Counted from the stretch's first letter, positions 8,061 to 17,795 are shown. The stretch: 64,000 bases of DNA from an uncultured Burkholderiales bacterium (GCA_946480465.1 CAMLJY010000020.1:25866-89865), one strand, 5' to 3'. A program made the numbers and translations. Notes: generated by a model not told the origin, from the letters alone.

Positions 8061-10295
8061 ATGCGCGGATCCGCTGTCGCCCGCCGTCTCTGCCTCGCCG
8101 TCTCGACCGTGCTGGCCGTCGTGGCCACCGGCTGCAACAACAGCCCCTACTGGAGCGGCGCCGAGCGCGAGAACACCATGTTCTATTCGTTCGACGAGCG
8201 CTCCCCGCGCTCGCTGGACCCTACGCAGTCCTACTCGAACCCGGAGTCCGCCTACACCTTCCAGGTCTACGAGCCGCCCTACGGCTACCACTACCTGAAG
8301 CGCCCGTACCAGCTGATTCCGAAGGCCGCGACCGAGGTGGCGCATCCTCGCTACGTGGACAAGGACGGCAAGCCGCTGCCGGATGACGCTCCGGCCGAGG
8401 CCATTGCCGAGAGCATCTACGACATCCGCATCAAGCCCGGCATCCTCTTTGCGCCGCACCCTGCCTTCGCGAAGGACGGTCAGGGCAGGTACCGCTACCT
8501 GAGCCTGACGCGCGAACAGCTCGGCAGCAAGCGTTCGCCGTGGGACTTCGAACACCAGGGCACGCGCGAGCTGGTGGCCGACGACTTCGTGTACGCGCTC
8601 AAGCGCCACGCCTCGCCGCGCATCCAGACGCCGGTGCAGGCGGTCTTCGCCGACTACGTGATCGGGCTGAAGGAATACGTCGCGCTGATCCGCGCCGAGG
8701 ATGCGAAGCTGCTGGCGGGCCTGCCGGAGGACATCCGCGACAAGCCTTTCCTGGACTTCCGCAAGTATTCGCTCGCCGGCACCAGCGTGGTCGACAAGTA
8801 CACCTGGCGCATTCGGCTCAAGGGCAAGTACCCGCAATGGAGCTACTGGATGGCCATGCCGTTCCTGGCTCCCGTGCCGTGGGAAGCCGATGCCTTCTAT
8901 GCCCAGAACGGCATGAACGAGAACGGCCTGTCGCTGCACCAGTGGCCGGTGGGCACGGGGCCGTACATGATGCAGGAGTTCGTGCGCGACCGCCGCCACG
9001 TGCTGGTGCGCAATCCGAACTACCGCGGCACGCCTTATCCCTGCGAAGGCCAGCCCGAGGACAAGGCCGCCGGCCTGCTGGAGGACTGCGGGAAGACCAT
9101 GCCCTTCATCGACAAGCTCTACGTGACGATCGAGAAGGAAAAGGTGCCGAAGAAGGAGAAGTTCAAGCAGGGCTTCTTCGACGTGCCGGAGATCGAGCGG
9201 CCCGAGTGGGGCGTGGACTTCCGCAACGACGCGGACGATTCCGACGAGGTGAAGCGCTTGTTCGAGGAGCGCGGCTTCAAGTTCCCGCTGATGACCGACA
9301 TCAGCAACTGGTACCTCGGCTTCAACATGCTCGATCCGGTGATCGGCCGCGGCGACACGCCCGAGCAGCAGGTGAAGAACCGCAAGCTGCGCCAGGCGAT
9401 CGCCATCGCCATCGACTGGGAAGAGGGCTACGGCCGCATCTTCAAGCACAAGGGCGGCGTGGCCGCGCACGGTCCCGTGCCGCCGGGCCTGTTCGGCTCG
9501 CGCGAGGGGCAGGGCCAGTTCCACAACCCGGTCACCCACGTCTGGAAGGACGGCAGGGCGGTGCGCCGGCCGATCGAGGATGCACAGAAGCTGCTGGCCG
9601 AGGCCGGCTACCCCGGCGGCCGGGACGCCGCCACCGGCCGGCCCCTGGTGCTGAACTACGACTTCCAGCGCGCCATCACGCCCGAGTTCAAGAGCGAGAA
9701 CGACTGGATGATCAAGCAGTTCGCCAAGCTCGGCATCCAGCTGGAAATCCGCGCCACCGATTTCAACCAGTACCAGGACAAGACGCTCAAAGGCAAGCAC
9801 CAGATCTTCTGGGGCGGCTGGCTGGCGGACTACCCCGACGCCGAGAACTTCCTGTTCCTGCTCTACGGCCCGCTGGCGCGTTCGAAGAGCGAGGGCGACA
9901 ACTTCGCCAACTACGAGAACCGCGAGTACGACAAGCTCTACCGCCAGCTGCAGTCGCTGGACGACGGGCCGCAGAAGCAGGCCGTCATCGACAAGATGGT
10001 CCGCATCCTGCAGGACGATTCGCCCTGGTGCTTCGGCTACTTTCCGTGGGGCGGCATGGCCTTCCAGCAGTGGGTGCACAACGGCAAGCCCAGCATCATG
10101 ATCAGAGACATGGCTCAGTACTACCGGCTCGACCCCGAGCTGCGCGCGCGCAAACAGGCTGAATGGAACCGCCCGGTGCGCTGGCCGCTCGTTTTGCTGG
10201 CTATCGCGGTGCTCGCCGCAATGTGGGCAGCGCGGCGCAGCTACAAGCTGCGCGAGACGGCGACTGCCCGCGGCCCCGCCGTGGCGACGCTCTGA
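8061..10295 (+). CDS. ABC transporter substrate-binding lipoprotein with C-terminal membrane anchor
   Basis: A family-5 (DppA/OppA-type) extracytoplasmic solute-binding protein, 744 residues against the usual 520-600. The ATG at 8061 gives a signal peptide ending in 'VVATGC', so Cys25 is the likely lipidated residue; AGGAG lies at 8049-8053. SBP5 features include 'KYTWRIRLKGKYPQW', 'LSLHQWPVGTGPYMM', 'RKLRQAIAIAIDWEEG' and a Trp/Tyr-rich ligand region. Unusually, a second hydrophobic segment ('WPLVLLAIAVLAAMW') lies near the C-terminus and is followed by basic residues. The protein would therefore be tethered at both ends. The ligand is unknown; oligopeptide-like solutes are the best guess. 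It is the first gene of a four-gene operon. Confidence 0.9.
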   Translation: MRGSAVARRLCLAVSTVLAVVATGCNNSPYWSGAERENTMFYSFDERSPRSLDPTQSYSNPESAYTFQVYEPPYGYHYLKRPYQLIPKAATEVAHPRYVDKDGKPLPDDAPAEAIAESIYDIRIKPGILFAPHPAFAKDGQGRYRYLSLTREQLGSKRSPWDFEHQGTRELVADDFVYALKRHASPRIQTPVQAVFADYVIGLKEYVALIRAEDAKLLAGLPEDIRDKPFLDFRKYSLAGTSVVDKYTWRIRLKGKYPQWSYWMAMPFLAPVPWEADAFYAQNGMNENGLSLHQWPVGTGPYMMQEFVRDRRHVLVRNPNYRGTPYPCEGQPEDKAAGLLEDCGKTMPFIDKLYVTIEKEKVPKKEKFKQGFFDVPEIERPEWGVDFRNDADDSDEVKRLFEERGFKFPLMTDISNWYLGFNMLDPVIGRGDTPEQQVKNRKLRQAIAIAIDWEEGYGRIFKHKGGVAAHGPVPPGLFGSREGQGQFHNPVTHVWKDGRAVRRPIEDAQKLLAEAGYPGGRDAATGRPLVLNYDFQRAITPEFKSENDWMIKQFAKLGIQLEIRATDFNQYQDKTLKGKHQIFWGGWLADYPDAENFLFLLYGPLARSKSEGDNFANYENREYDKLYRQLQSLDDGPQKQAVIDKMVRILQDDSPWCFGYFPWGGMAFQQWVHNGKPSIMIRDMAQYYRLDPELRARKQAEWNRPVRWPLVLLAIAVLAAMWAARRSYKLRETATARGPAVATL

Positions 10296-10297
10296 CC

Positions 10298-11281
10298 ATG
10301 GGCAGCTTCATCCTCCGCCGTCTCGGCTACGGCGTGCTGATCCTGATCGGCGTCAACCTGCTCACCTTCTTCCTGTTCTTCACCGTCAACACGCCGGACG
10401 ACATGGCGCGCCTGAACATCGGCGGCAAGCGCGTCACGCCCGACCAGATCCAGCAGTGGAAAGCCGAGCGTGGCTACGACCGGCCGCTGTACTGGAACGC
10501 GAAGGAAGAGGGCACCGCCAAGCTGACCCGCACCGTGCTGTGGGAGCGTTCGATCTCGCTGATGGTGCTGGACTTCGGCCGCAGCGATTCCGCGCGCTCG
10601 GTGGACATCGGCCACGAGGTGGCGACCCGGATGGGCGTGAGCCTGCAGCTGGCGGTGCCGCTGTTCGTGCTGCAGCTGATCGTCAGCGTCGCCTTCTCGC
10701 TGCTGCTGGTGTTCTTCAGGCACTCGCGCATCGATTTCTGGGGCGTCGTGCTGTGCGTGCTGATGCTGTCGATCTCGAGCCTGTTCTACATCATCGTCGG
10801 CCAGTTCCTGTTCTCGCGCGTGCTGCGGCTGGTTCCCATCTCGGGCTACGCACCGGGGCTGGATGCGGTGCGCTTCCTTGCCTTGCCGATCATCCTGTCG
10901 CTGCTCGCCCGCCTGGGCGGCGAGGCGCGGCTCTACCGCGCGATGTTCCTCGAGGAGATCGGGAAGGACTACGTGCGCACGGCCCGTGCCAAGGGCTTGT
11001 CGGAGCAGGTGGTGCTGTTCCGGCACGTGCTGCGCAACGCGATGATCCCCATCATCACCAGCGCCGGGGGCTACCTGCCCTTCGTGTTCCTCGGCAGCCT
11101 GGTGTTCGAGAGCTTCTTCGGCATTCCCGGGCTTGGCGCCTTCGTGATCGAGGCGATCGCCGGCCAGGACTTCGCCATCGTGCGGACCATGGTGTTCCTG
11201 GGATCGCTGCTCTACATCGCGACCAACGTGCTGCTGGACGTTGCCTACACCTGGGTCGACCCCCGCGTGCGGCTCGCCTGA
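10298..11281 (+). CDS. ABC transporter permease, DppB/OppB type
   Basis: An inner-membrane permease (327 residues) of the binding-protein-dependent peptide/nickel family. The first helix 'YGVLILIGVNLLTFFLFF' is followed by a periplasmic loop of about 100 residues and then the membrane domain. The ATPase-contact (EAA) loop is 'ARAKGLSEQVVLFRHVLRNA', and the end 'YTWVDPRVRL' is typical of DppB/OppB. The ATG at 10298 lies 2 bases after the binding-protein stop; a longer reading frame from 10163 was rejected because it would overlap the upstream gene. It pairs with the next permease. Confidence 0.92.
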   Translation: MGSFILRRLGYGVLILIGVNLLTFFLFFTVNTPDDMARLNIGGKRVTPDQIQQWKAERGYDRPLYWNAKEEGTAKLTRTVLWERSISLMVLDFGRSDSARSVDIGHEVATRMGVSLQLAVPLFVLQLIVSVAFSLLLVFFRHSRIDFWGVVLCVLMLSISSLFYIIVGQFLFSRVLRLVPISGYAPGLDAVRFLALPIILSLLARLGGEARLYRAMFLEEIGKDYVRTARAKGLSEQVVLFRHVLRNAMIPIITSAGGYLPFVFLGSLVFESFFGIPGLGAFVIEAIAGQDFAIVRTMVFLGSLLYIATNVLLDVAYTWVDPRVRLA

Positions 11282-11309
11282 GTACCAACGGACGACAACG
11301 GAACCGCCC

Positions 11310-12752
11310 ATGCAATTCAAGTTCGTCCTGCTGTGGACCGATGCGGCGCTGTGGCTGCTCTTCATCGCGCTGGTGGGCTACGGCATCCGCGTCGCGCGGG
11401 CGCCGCACCTGCGCGCCACCTGGGCCAAGGCGCTGCGCGATCCGGCGGCGATGTGTTCGGCGCTGGTGCTGCTGGCCTTCCTGGTGGTCGCGGCGCTGGA
11501 CAGCGTGCACTTCCGCCGTGCGCTTCCGCCGAGCGCGGGCCAGGCGGCCGGCACGGTGTTCTACGACACGCGTGCCGAGTCGCTGCTGGATGCGGTGCTG
11601 TCGCGCCAGATCCAGATGCGCGAGTCCAGCTATTCCGCGCCGCTGGCCTACGTGGCGCACAACAAGCAGACCACCACCGTCAACGGCCAGCCGGTGCGCG
11701 ACTACCCGCGCCTGCAGTTCGGCGGCGCGCACCTGAAGGACGCCGCGGCCGAATGGGAGGCCGACGTGACCCTGCGCGCCGTGGGCGGCGCGTTCGCCGG
11801 CCTGGTGCTGGCCTTGGCCTGCAGCGGGCTGGCGGCCTGGGCCCTGCGGCGGCAGCACGGCGGCACGGCGGCCGCCTGGCGTGACATCGCCGCCGACCGC
11901 ACCCACTTGCCGTGGCGCGCGGTGCTGCTCACTTTGGCCGTCATGTGCATGCTGGGCGGCGCCATCGCCGCGCTGATGGGCCATTACCACGTCTTCGGCA
12001 CCGACCGCACGGGCAACGACGTGCTGGTGCAGACGCTGAAGAGCGTGCGCACGGCCTTCGTCATCGGCACCTTGTCGACGCTGGCCACGCTGCCGGTCGC
12101 GGTCACGCTTGGCATCCTGGCCGGCTACTTCCGGGGTTGGGTGGACGAGGTCGTGCAGTACCTCTACACCACCCTGTCCTCGGTGCCGAACGTGCTGTTG
12201 ATCGCTGCCTGCGTGTTGATGGTGCAGGTCGCCATCGACAAGCACCCGGAGTGGTTCGAGACCGGCGTCGAGCGCTCCGACCTGAAGGTCTTCATGCTCT
12301 GCGCGATCCTCGGACTCACCAGTTGGTCCACCTTGTGCCGGCTGGTCCGCGCGGAAACGCTGAAGCTGCGCGAGCTCGATTTCGTGCAGGCAGCCACCGC
12401 CTTCGGCGTCAGCCCGGCTCGCATCATGGCCCGGCACATCCTGCCGAACGTGGTGCACCTGGTGCTGATCACCACGGTGCTGAGCTTCAGCGAGCTGATC
12501 CTGTACGAGGCGGTGCTCACCTACGTGGGCGTGGGCGTCGACCCGTCCACCAGCAGCTTCGGCGGCATGATCAACCTGGCCCGCAGCGAGATGAGCCGCG
12601 ACCCAGTGGTGTGGTGGTCCTTCGCTGCCGCCTTCGCCTTCATGGTCGCGCTGGTGCTGGCAGCCAACCTCTTCGCCGACGGCGTGCGCGACGCCTTCGA
12701 TCCCCGAGCCCGCGCACTGCGCCCGCGCCTGGGCCTGCGCAAGCCCGCCTGA
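11310..12752 (+). CDS. ABC transporter permease, DppC/OppC type, with large N-terminal insertion
   Basis: The second permease of the peptide-type importer, 480 residues against the usual 280-340. The C-terminal half is an ordinary DppC domain: 'GHYHVFGTDRTGNDVL', the EAA loop 'AATAFGVSPARIMARHILPN' and 'VDPSTSSFGGMI'. The N-terminal half has extra helices around residues 10-30 and 48-65. A polar segment of about 90 residues (about 70-160) lies between helices and is probably periplasmic. The ATG at 11310 follows the upstream stop by 28 bases. The insertion could contact the anchored binding protein; that is inference. Confidence 0.9.
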   Translation: MQFKFVLLWTDAALWLLFIALVGYGIRVARAPHLRATWAKALRDPAAMCSALVLLAFLVVAALDSVHFRRALPPSAGQAAGTVFYDTRAESLLDAVLSRQIQMRESSYSAPLAYVAHNKQTTTVNGQPVRDYPRLQFGGAHLKDAAAEWEADVTLRAVGGAFAGLVLALACSGLAAWALRRQHGGTAAAWRDIAADRTHLPWRAVLLTLAVMCMLGGAIAALMGHYHVFGTDRTGNDVLVQTLKSVRTAFVIGTLSTLATLPVAVTLGILAGYFRGWVDEVVQYLYTTLSSVPNVLLIAACVLMVQVAIDKHPEWFETGVERSDLKVFMLCAILGLTSWSTLCRLVRAETLKLRELDFVQAATAFGVSPARIMARHILPNVVHLVLITTVLSFSELILYEAVLTYVGVGVDPSTSSFGGMINLARSEMSRDPVVWWSFAAAFAFMVALVLAANLFADGVRDAFDPRARALRPRLGLRKPA

Positions 12753-12776
12753 GCGCCGAGCGACGACGAGATCACC

Positions 12777-14600
12777 ATGCTGACCATCGACAACCTCAAG
12801 GTCGAGCTCGATGCCGAATCAGGCATCGTGCGCGCCATCGACGGCCTGGCCCTGTCCATCAAGCGCGGCGAAACCTTCGCGCTGGTCGGCGAATCCGGCT
12901 GCGGCAAGAGCATGACGGCGCTGGCGCTGATGCGCCTGCTGCCCGACAACGGCGTCGTCACGCAGGGCCGGGTGATGATCGACCAGACCGAGGTGCTGGA
13001 CCTGCCCGAGGCGCAGATGCGCGGCGTGCGCGGCGGCCGCATCGGCATGATCTTCCAGGAGCCCTCGACCAGCCTGAACCCGGTGATGAAGGTGGGCGAC
13101 CAGATCGTCGAGGCGATCGAGGCCCACACCGCGCTGCGCGGCGAGATGGCGCGCAACAAGGCAGTGGAATGGCTGCGCCGCGTCGGCATTCCCGAGCCGG
13201 AACGGCGGATCGACGACTACCCGTTCCGCATGAGCGGCGGCCAGAAGCAGCGCGTGATGATCGCGATGACCCTGGCCTCGGAGCCTGACTACCTGGTGGC
13301 CGACGAGCCCACCACCGCGCTGGACGTGACGATCCAGAAGCAGATCCTCGACCTGCTGAAGGATCTTCAGCGCGAGCAGGGCATGGGCCTGCTGCTGATC
13401 ACGCACGACCTGGCGGTCGTCAAGGGCATGGCGCACCGCGTGGCGCTGATGTATGCCGGCCAGATCATCGAGGTGGCCGAGGCCGGCCGCTTCTTCGCCG
13501 CGCCGCAGCACCCGTACGCACGCGCGCTGCTGCAGGCGCTGCCCGATGCGGCACGCCGCGGCGAGGCCCTGGCTGCCATCCCCGGCACGGTGCCGCCGCT
13601 GACGATGCAGTTCACCGGCTGCCGCTTCGCGCCGCGATGCACGCACGCGGAGCCGCGCTGCCAGGACACGCTGCCTGAATTGGCCCGCGTGGGCGACCGC
13701 CTGGTGCGCTGCATTCCGCTGCAGGACGGCAGCGGGCTGCGCGCGGTGTCCGCGGTGGAGGAGGGCGCCCGGGCCGCCGCCACGGTGGCGCCGGCGGGGG
13801 ACGCTCAGCCGCTCCTGCAGGTGGAAGACCTGCGGGTGCGGTTTCCCATCCGCGGCGGGCTGCTGCAACGCGTGCGTGCGCACTTCGATGCGGTGGGCGG
13901 GGTGTCCTTCCAGGTGCGCCCGGGCAGCACGCTGGCCCTGGTGGGCGAATCCGGTTGCGGCAAGACGACCACCGGCAAGGCCATCGTCCAGCTGCTGCGC
14001 GGCATCGCCTCGGTCAGCGGCCGCGCGCTGCTGTCCGGGCAAAACCTGTTCGAGCTGCAGGGCGAGGCCTTGCGCCGCGCCCGGCGCGAAGTGCAAATCA
14101 TCTTCCAGGATCCGTTCGCGTCGCTCAATCCTCGCATGCGCGTCGCCGACATCCTCGACGAAGGCCTCGCGGCGCTGCAACCTGGTACCTCCGCAGGTGA
14201 GCGGCTGGCGCGCATCCGCTGCATTGCCGACCAGGTCGGCCTGCGCCAGGACGCGCTGGAACGCTTTCCGCACGAGTTTTCCGGCGGCCAGCGCCAGCGA
14301 ATCGCCATTGCCCGCGCGCTCGCGGTGCAGCCCAAGCTGATCGTCTGCGACGAGCCGACCTCGGCGCTGGATGTATCGGTTCAAGCGCAAATACTGAATC
14401 TGCTGCGCGAGCTGCAGCGGGATCTCGGCATCTCCTACCTCTTCATTACCCACAACATCGGCGTGGTCGAGTACATCGCCGACGAAGTGGCGGTGATGCA
14501 GGCGGGCCGCATCGTCGAGCACGGCAGCGCCGCCGACGTGCTGGCGCGGCCGCAAAACGCGTATACGCGCACACTGCTGGCCGCGGTGCCGCGGCTGTGA
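12777..14600 (+). CDS. fused dual ABC ATPase, DppD-DppF type
   Basis: A 607-residue protein containing two complete nucleotide-binding domains in one chain. Domain 1 has Walker A 'GESGCGKS' (residues 38-45), signature 'MSGGQKQR' and Walker B 'YLVADEPTTALD', and ends in the oligopeptide-transporter C-terminal motif 'CRFAPRCTHAEPRC'. Domain 2 has Walker A 'GESGCGKT' (390-397), signature 'FSGGQRQR' and Walker B 'LIVCDEPTSALD'. Both sites look catalytically intact. It powers the importer formed by the preceding genes. Such fusions are known, for example YejF. It starts 24 bases after the permease gene and is the last gene of the operon. Confidence 0.95.
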   Translation: MLTIDNLKVELDAESGIVRAIDGLALSIKRGETFALVGESGCGKSMTALALMRLLPDNGVVTQGRVMIDQTEVLDLPEAQMRGVRGGRIGMIFQEPSTSLNPVMKVGDQIVEAIEAHTALRGEMARNKAVEWLRRVGIPEPERRIDDYPFRMSGGQKQRVMIAMTLASEPDYLVADEPTTALDVTIQKQILDLLKDLQREQGMGLLLITHDLAVVKGMAHRVALMYAGQIIEVAEAGRFFAAPQHPYARALLQALPDAARRGEALAAIPGTVPPLTMQFTGCRFAPRCTHAEPRCQDTLPELARVGDRLVRCIPLQDGSGLRAVSAVEEGARAAATVAPAGDAQPLLQVEDLRVRFPIRGGLLQRVRAHFDAVGGVSFQVRPGSTLALVGESGCGKTTTGKAIVQLLRGIASVSGRALLSGQNLFELQGEALRRARREVQIIFQDPFASLNPRMRVADILDEGLAALQPGTSAGERLARIRCIADQVGLRQDALERFPHEFSGGQRQRIAIARALAVQPKLIVCDEPTSALDVSVQAQILNLLRELQRDLGISYLFITHNIGVVEYIADEVAVMQAGRIVEHGSAADVLARPQNAYTRTLLAAVPRL

Positions 14601-14992
14601 GATGGCGGCCCGCCGGGAGGCTGGCCGCCACTTGCCTAGACATGCAGTCGATCAGCCGTCCGCGCCCTCGCGGGCGCCGTGGCGTGCAACCAACGAATTG
14701 AAACCGCACGCCTAGGGTTTTTTCCCTAAGGGGGAGTGCCTAGTCATGGCCGCGGACGCCCCATTCCCGAGGCAGTCCGCGAGGTTCGCACCGCCTTGGA
14801 CAGGTCTTGAAACACGCCACAGAACGGACCTAGAGGCAATCCCTAGGCCGGAGCGCGCGCACCCTCCCGTGACAATTCAGAAACACGCATCCACAGGCGA
14901 GTCACGGCGGTTTTACACGACCGGCACGTGGCTTGCGAACGCCAGTGGATCCATCAATCAACTGTTCCTTTCCGATCCAAGGAGTGAGATCC
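14601..14992. other. 392-bp intergenic region rich in CTAG motifs
   Basis: No gene is supported here. The stretch holds five CTAG tetranucleotides (14636, 14712, 14740, 14830, 14843), a tetramer usually rare in proteobacterial DNA. Two of them share the longer form TGCCTAGwCATGs (14634-14645 and 14738-14749). A near-inverted repeat CCTAGGG/CCCTAAGG brackets a T tract at 14711-14731. It ends with a 5' leader that resembles the leader of the next receptor gene. Confidence 0.6.
14840..14877 (+). promoter_or_regulatory. TCCCTAGGC-N21-TGACAATT element upstream of receptor 1
   Basis: TCCCTAGGC (14840-14848) and TGACAATT (14870-14877) are separated by 21 bases. Both sequences and the spacing are identical at 18139-18176, before receptor 2. 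The core and spacing also match 7888-7921 before the ABC operon. The element lies about 115 bases before the start codon. Confidence 0.55.
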
Positions 14993-17743
14993 ATGCTCAA
15001 GAGAACGAGGCTCAGCAGGGCATTGCTGATGGCTTTCGGCGGCAGCACGCTGCTGCTGGCTCAAGCAGAGGTCATGGCCCAGGCCGCGCAGCGCGTCGAA
15101 GTCACCGGCTCGCTGATTCGTCGCATCGATGGCGAGACTGCATTGCCCACCGTCACCTTGAACCTGGACACGCTGGAAAAGGCGGGCGTGACCAATGCTG
15201 AGCAAGTGGTCAACTTCATCACGCAGGCCCAGGGCGGCAGCGTGAGCTCCGGCTCGGTGAGCGGCACGAACGGCGCGGCGGCCTATGCCGACCTGCGCAG
15301 CCTGGGCTCCAACCGCACGCTGGTGCTGTTGAACGGCAAGCGCATCGTCAACAACCCGTTCGCGACGTCCGCAGTCGACCTGAACACGATTCCACTGTCG
15401 GCCATCGAACGCATCGAAACGCTGCCGGACGGTGCTTCCGCCACCTACGGCACCGACGCCATCGCGGGCGTCATCAACTTCATCACCAAGCGCAGCTACA
15501 AGGGCCTGTCGGTGTCCGGCAGTGCCCAGGTCACGCAGCACGGCGGCGGCGACGTCTACACCGGCAACCTGCTCGCGGGCATCGGTGACCTCAATGCGCA
15601 AGGGTGGAACGTCTACGGCGGCCTCAATTACCGTGAAGGCCGGCCGATGCGCGGCACGGAGCGCGAGTACTCGAAGACGTCGTACCAGCCTGAACGCGGC
15701 TTCAACGGCCTGAGCCCGACCACCTTCCCGGCCAACTACTCCCAGACGGTGTCGGGCACCACCGTCATTTCCAACACCAACCCGTCGCTACCAGGCTGCC
15801 AGCCCCCTGCTTCGATCATCGCAACGGCCGTGGCCACCAACCGCTGCAATGCCGACACACAGACCTTCACCAACACCATTCCGGAGCAGTGGCAATACTC
15901 CGGCTACCTGAAGGGTGCGCTGAGCCTCGGCCCGGACCACACGGCCACGCTCGAGTACTTCAATGCCTTCAACCGGCTGCGCACGACGATCGCGCCGTCG
16001 CCCGAAGGCGGCCTGACGATGACCCCGAGCAGTCCGTACTACCCGGGCAACGGGATCACGCCGATCACCAATCCGGCGCTGAACACCACGCAGCCGATCT
16101 CCATTTCCTGGCGCACCACGGTCCTGGGTTCGCGTTCCAGCGAGCAGGAGAACACCACCCAGCGCGTCGTCGCCGGCCTGGAAGGCGTGCTGGCAGGCTT
16201 CGACTACCAGGTCTCGGCGCTGTGGGCGAACGCGCACGTCGAGAACTTCTTCCTCAACGGCTACCCGATGACGCAGCCGCTGCGCGACGGCGTGCGCGGC
16301 GTCAACGGCGCGCCCTACCTCAATCCTTTCGGCGACCAGTCGCCCGCCGGCCTGGAATACATGCGCCGCAACCAGGTGCTGGGCAAGGTGCAGGACGGGG
16401 AGGCGACGATGAAGAGCGTCTCCGCGAACCTCAGCCGCAGCTTCGGCAGCCTGCCGGGCGGCGCCATGTCCGCCGCGCTGGGCGCAGAGTTCCGGCAGGA
16501 AGAGATGGCCTACCTCACCGACATCCCCAAGGTGAGCCAGGCTGCAAGCTCCGGTCTCGCCGGCTCGGGTGCCGTGCGCCAGGGTGACCGCGATGTTTCG
16601 GCATTGGCCCTGGAACTGAACCTTCCGGTGCTGAAGGGGCTGGAGATCGGCGCAGCGGTGCGCTATGACAAATACAGCGATTTCGGCAACACCACCAATC
16701 CGAAGGTGTCGCTGCGCTATTCGCCGACGAAGGAAGTGCTGCTGCGCAGTTCGTACAACAAGGGCTTCAGCGCGCCTTCGCTGTACAGCCTGTACCTGCC
16801 GCAGTCGACCACCTTCACCGGCAACCGCTACAACGACCCGGTGCTGTGCCCGGGGGGCGTGCCGGCGGCTGGTGCGGTTCCGTCGCGGGACTGCGGCATC
16901 CAGTTCCAGCGCCTGCAGGGTGGCAATCCCAATGCGAAGGCCGAGACTTCCAAGGCCTGGTCGCTGGGCTTCGTCGTGCAGCCGTCGCCGCAGGTGTCGT
17001 TCAGCCTCGACTACTGGGACACGTACATCAGCGACTCGATCAGCACGCTGGGTGATGCGACCGTGTTCGGCGACCCGAGCAAGTATGCGAGCCTGTTCGT
17101 GCGCTGCAGCCAGGCTCCGGCGGACCGGCGCAACGCCATCGGTGCCTGCCAGATTCCCGGTGGGGACCCGATTGCGTACGTGATCGACACCTTCCAAAAC
17201 CTGGGTGATGTCGACGCGAATGGCTTCGACTTCCAGTTGTCGTGGAACAGCGGTGCCACTTCGGCGGGCCGATTCAATGCCAACTGGCGCGGCACCTACA
17301 TCAACAAGTACCTGTTCCAGGTCGAGGCGGGTGGCGCCTGGCACGACCCGCTGGGCAACTGGAACAACCTCTTCAGTTCGACCGGCACGAGCGGCGGTCC
17401 GGTCATCCGGCTGCAGCACATCGTCACGCTGGGCTGGGACAAGGGGCCGTTTTCCTCGCTGCTGACCTACCGCTTCAAGTCCGGCTACCGCGACCAGAAC
17501 ACGCAGGGCGCACCGTTCACCTCTTTCAACAACAACGTCGTCGGCGACTACAACATCTTCGACCTGAGCGTCACCTACACCGGCGTGAAGGGCCTGACCC
17601 TGACGGCCGGCGTGCTGAACCTGCTGGACAAGGATCCGCCGTACTCCAACCAGACGGCCCGCTTCCAGGCGCGAGCCTACGACGACCGCTTCCACAGCCC
17701 GCTGGGCCGCACTTACCAGCTGTCGGCGAAATACGAGTTCTAA
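14993..17743 (+). CDS. TonB-dependent outer-membrane receptor (paralogue 1)
   Basis: A TonB-dependent receptor of 916 residues. The signal peptide runs to about residue 30 ('LLLAQAEVMAQ') and is followed by 'QRVEVTGSLIRRI', which probably includes the TonB box. The plug domain ('ALPTVTLNLDTLEKAG' to 'GVINFITKRSYKG') is followed by a 22-stranded barrel ending in the sorting signal '...YQLSAKYEF' with terminal Phe. There is no N-terminal STN signalling domain, so it is not a sigma-factor transducer. The ATG at 14993 has AAGGAGTGAG upstream; an earlier start at 14933 would bury the signal peptide. The ligand is unknown; the adjacent peptide-type importer suggests a peptide or similar solute. Confidence 0.94.
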   Translation: MLKRTRLSRALLMAFGGSTLLLAQAEVMAQAAQRVEVTGSLIRRIDGETALPTVTLNLDTLEKAGVTNAEQVVNFITQAQGGSVSSGSVSGTNGAAAYADLRSLGSNRTLVLLNGKRIVNNPFATSAVDLNTIPLSAIERIETLPDGASATYGTDAIAGVINFITKRSYKGLSVSGSAQVTQHGGGDVYTGNLLAGIGDLNAQGWNVYGGLNYREGRPMRGTEREYSKTSYQPERGFNGLSPTTFPANYSQTVSGTTVISNTNPSLPGCQPPASIIATAVATNRCNADTQTFTNTIPEQWQYSGYLKGALSLGPDHTATLEYFNAFNRLRTTIAPSPEGGLTMTPSSPYYPGNGITPITNPALNTTQPISISWRTTVLGSRSSEQENTTQRVVAGLEGVLAGFDYQVSALWANAHVENFFLNGYPMTQPLRDGVRGVNGAPYLNPFGDQSPAGLEYMRRNQVLGKVQDGEATMKSVSANLSRSFGSLPGGAMSAALGAEFRQEEMAYLTDIPKVSQAASSGLAGSGAVRQGDRDVSALALELNLPVLKGLEIGAAVRYDKYSDFGNTTNPKVSLRYSPTKEVLLRSSYNKGFSAPSLYSLYLPQSTTFTGNRYNDPVLCPGGVPAAGAVPSRDCGIQFQRLQGGNPNAKAETSKAWSLGFVVQPSPQVSFSLDYWDTYISDSISTLGDATVFGDPSKYASLFVRCSQAPADRRNAIGACQIPGGDPIAYVIDTFQNLGDVDANGFDFQLSWNSGATSAGRFNANWRGTYINKYLFQVEAGGAWHDPLGNWNNLFSSTGTSGGPVIRLQHIVTLGWDKGPFSSLLTYRFKSGYRDQNTQGAPFTSFNNNVVGDYNIFDLSVTYTGVKGLTLTAGVLNLLDKDPPYSNQTARFQARAYDDRFHSPLGRTYQLSAKYEF

Positions 17744-17763
17744 GCTCAATTGATGATGATCGG

Positions 17764-17786
17764 CGCGGCCTCAATCGCAGGCCGCG
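17764..17786 (+). terminator. hairpin after receptor 1
   Basis: A 7-bp stem, CGCGGCC (17764-17770) with GGCCGCG (17780-17786), just before the stronger terminator. It has no T tract of its own. Confidence 0.35.
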
Positions 17787-17795
17787 GGTTCTTTC

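Noticed and set aside
7905..10079. A 724-codon minus-strand frame opposite the binding-protein gene
   Set aside because: Antisense shadow of the SBP gene with Leu/Val/His-biased composition and no recognisable motif.
14746..15201. 151-codon plus-strand frame overlapping the receptor 1 start
   Set aside because: It overlaps the receptor in another frame and has no family resemblance or ribosome-binding site.
15788..17749. A 653-codon minus-strand frame opposite receptor 1
   Set aside because: Shadow frame; the receptor on the plus strand has clear signal, plug and barrel features.
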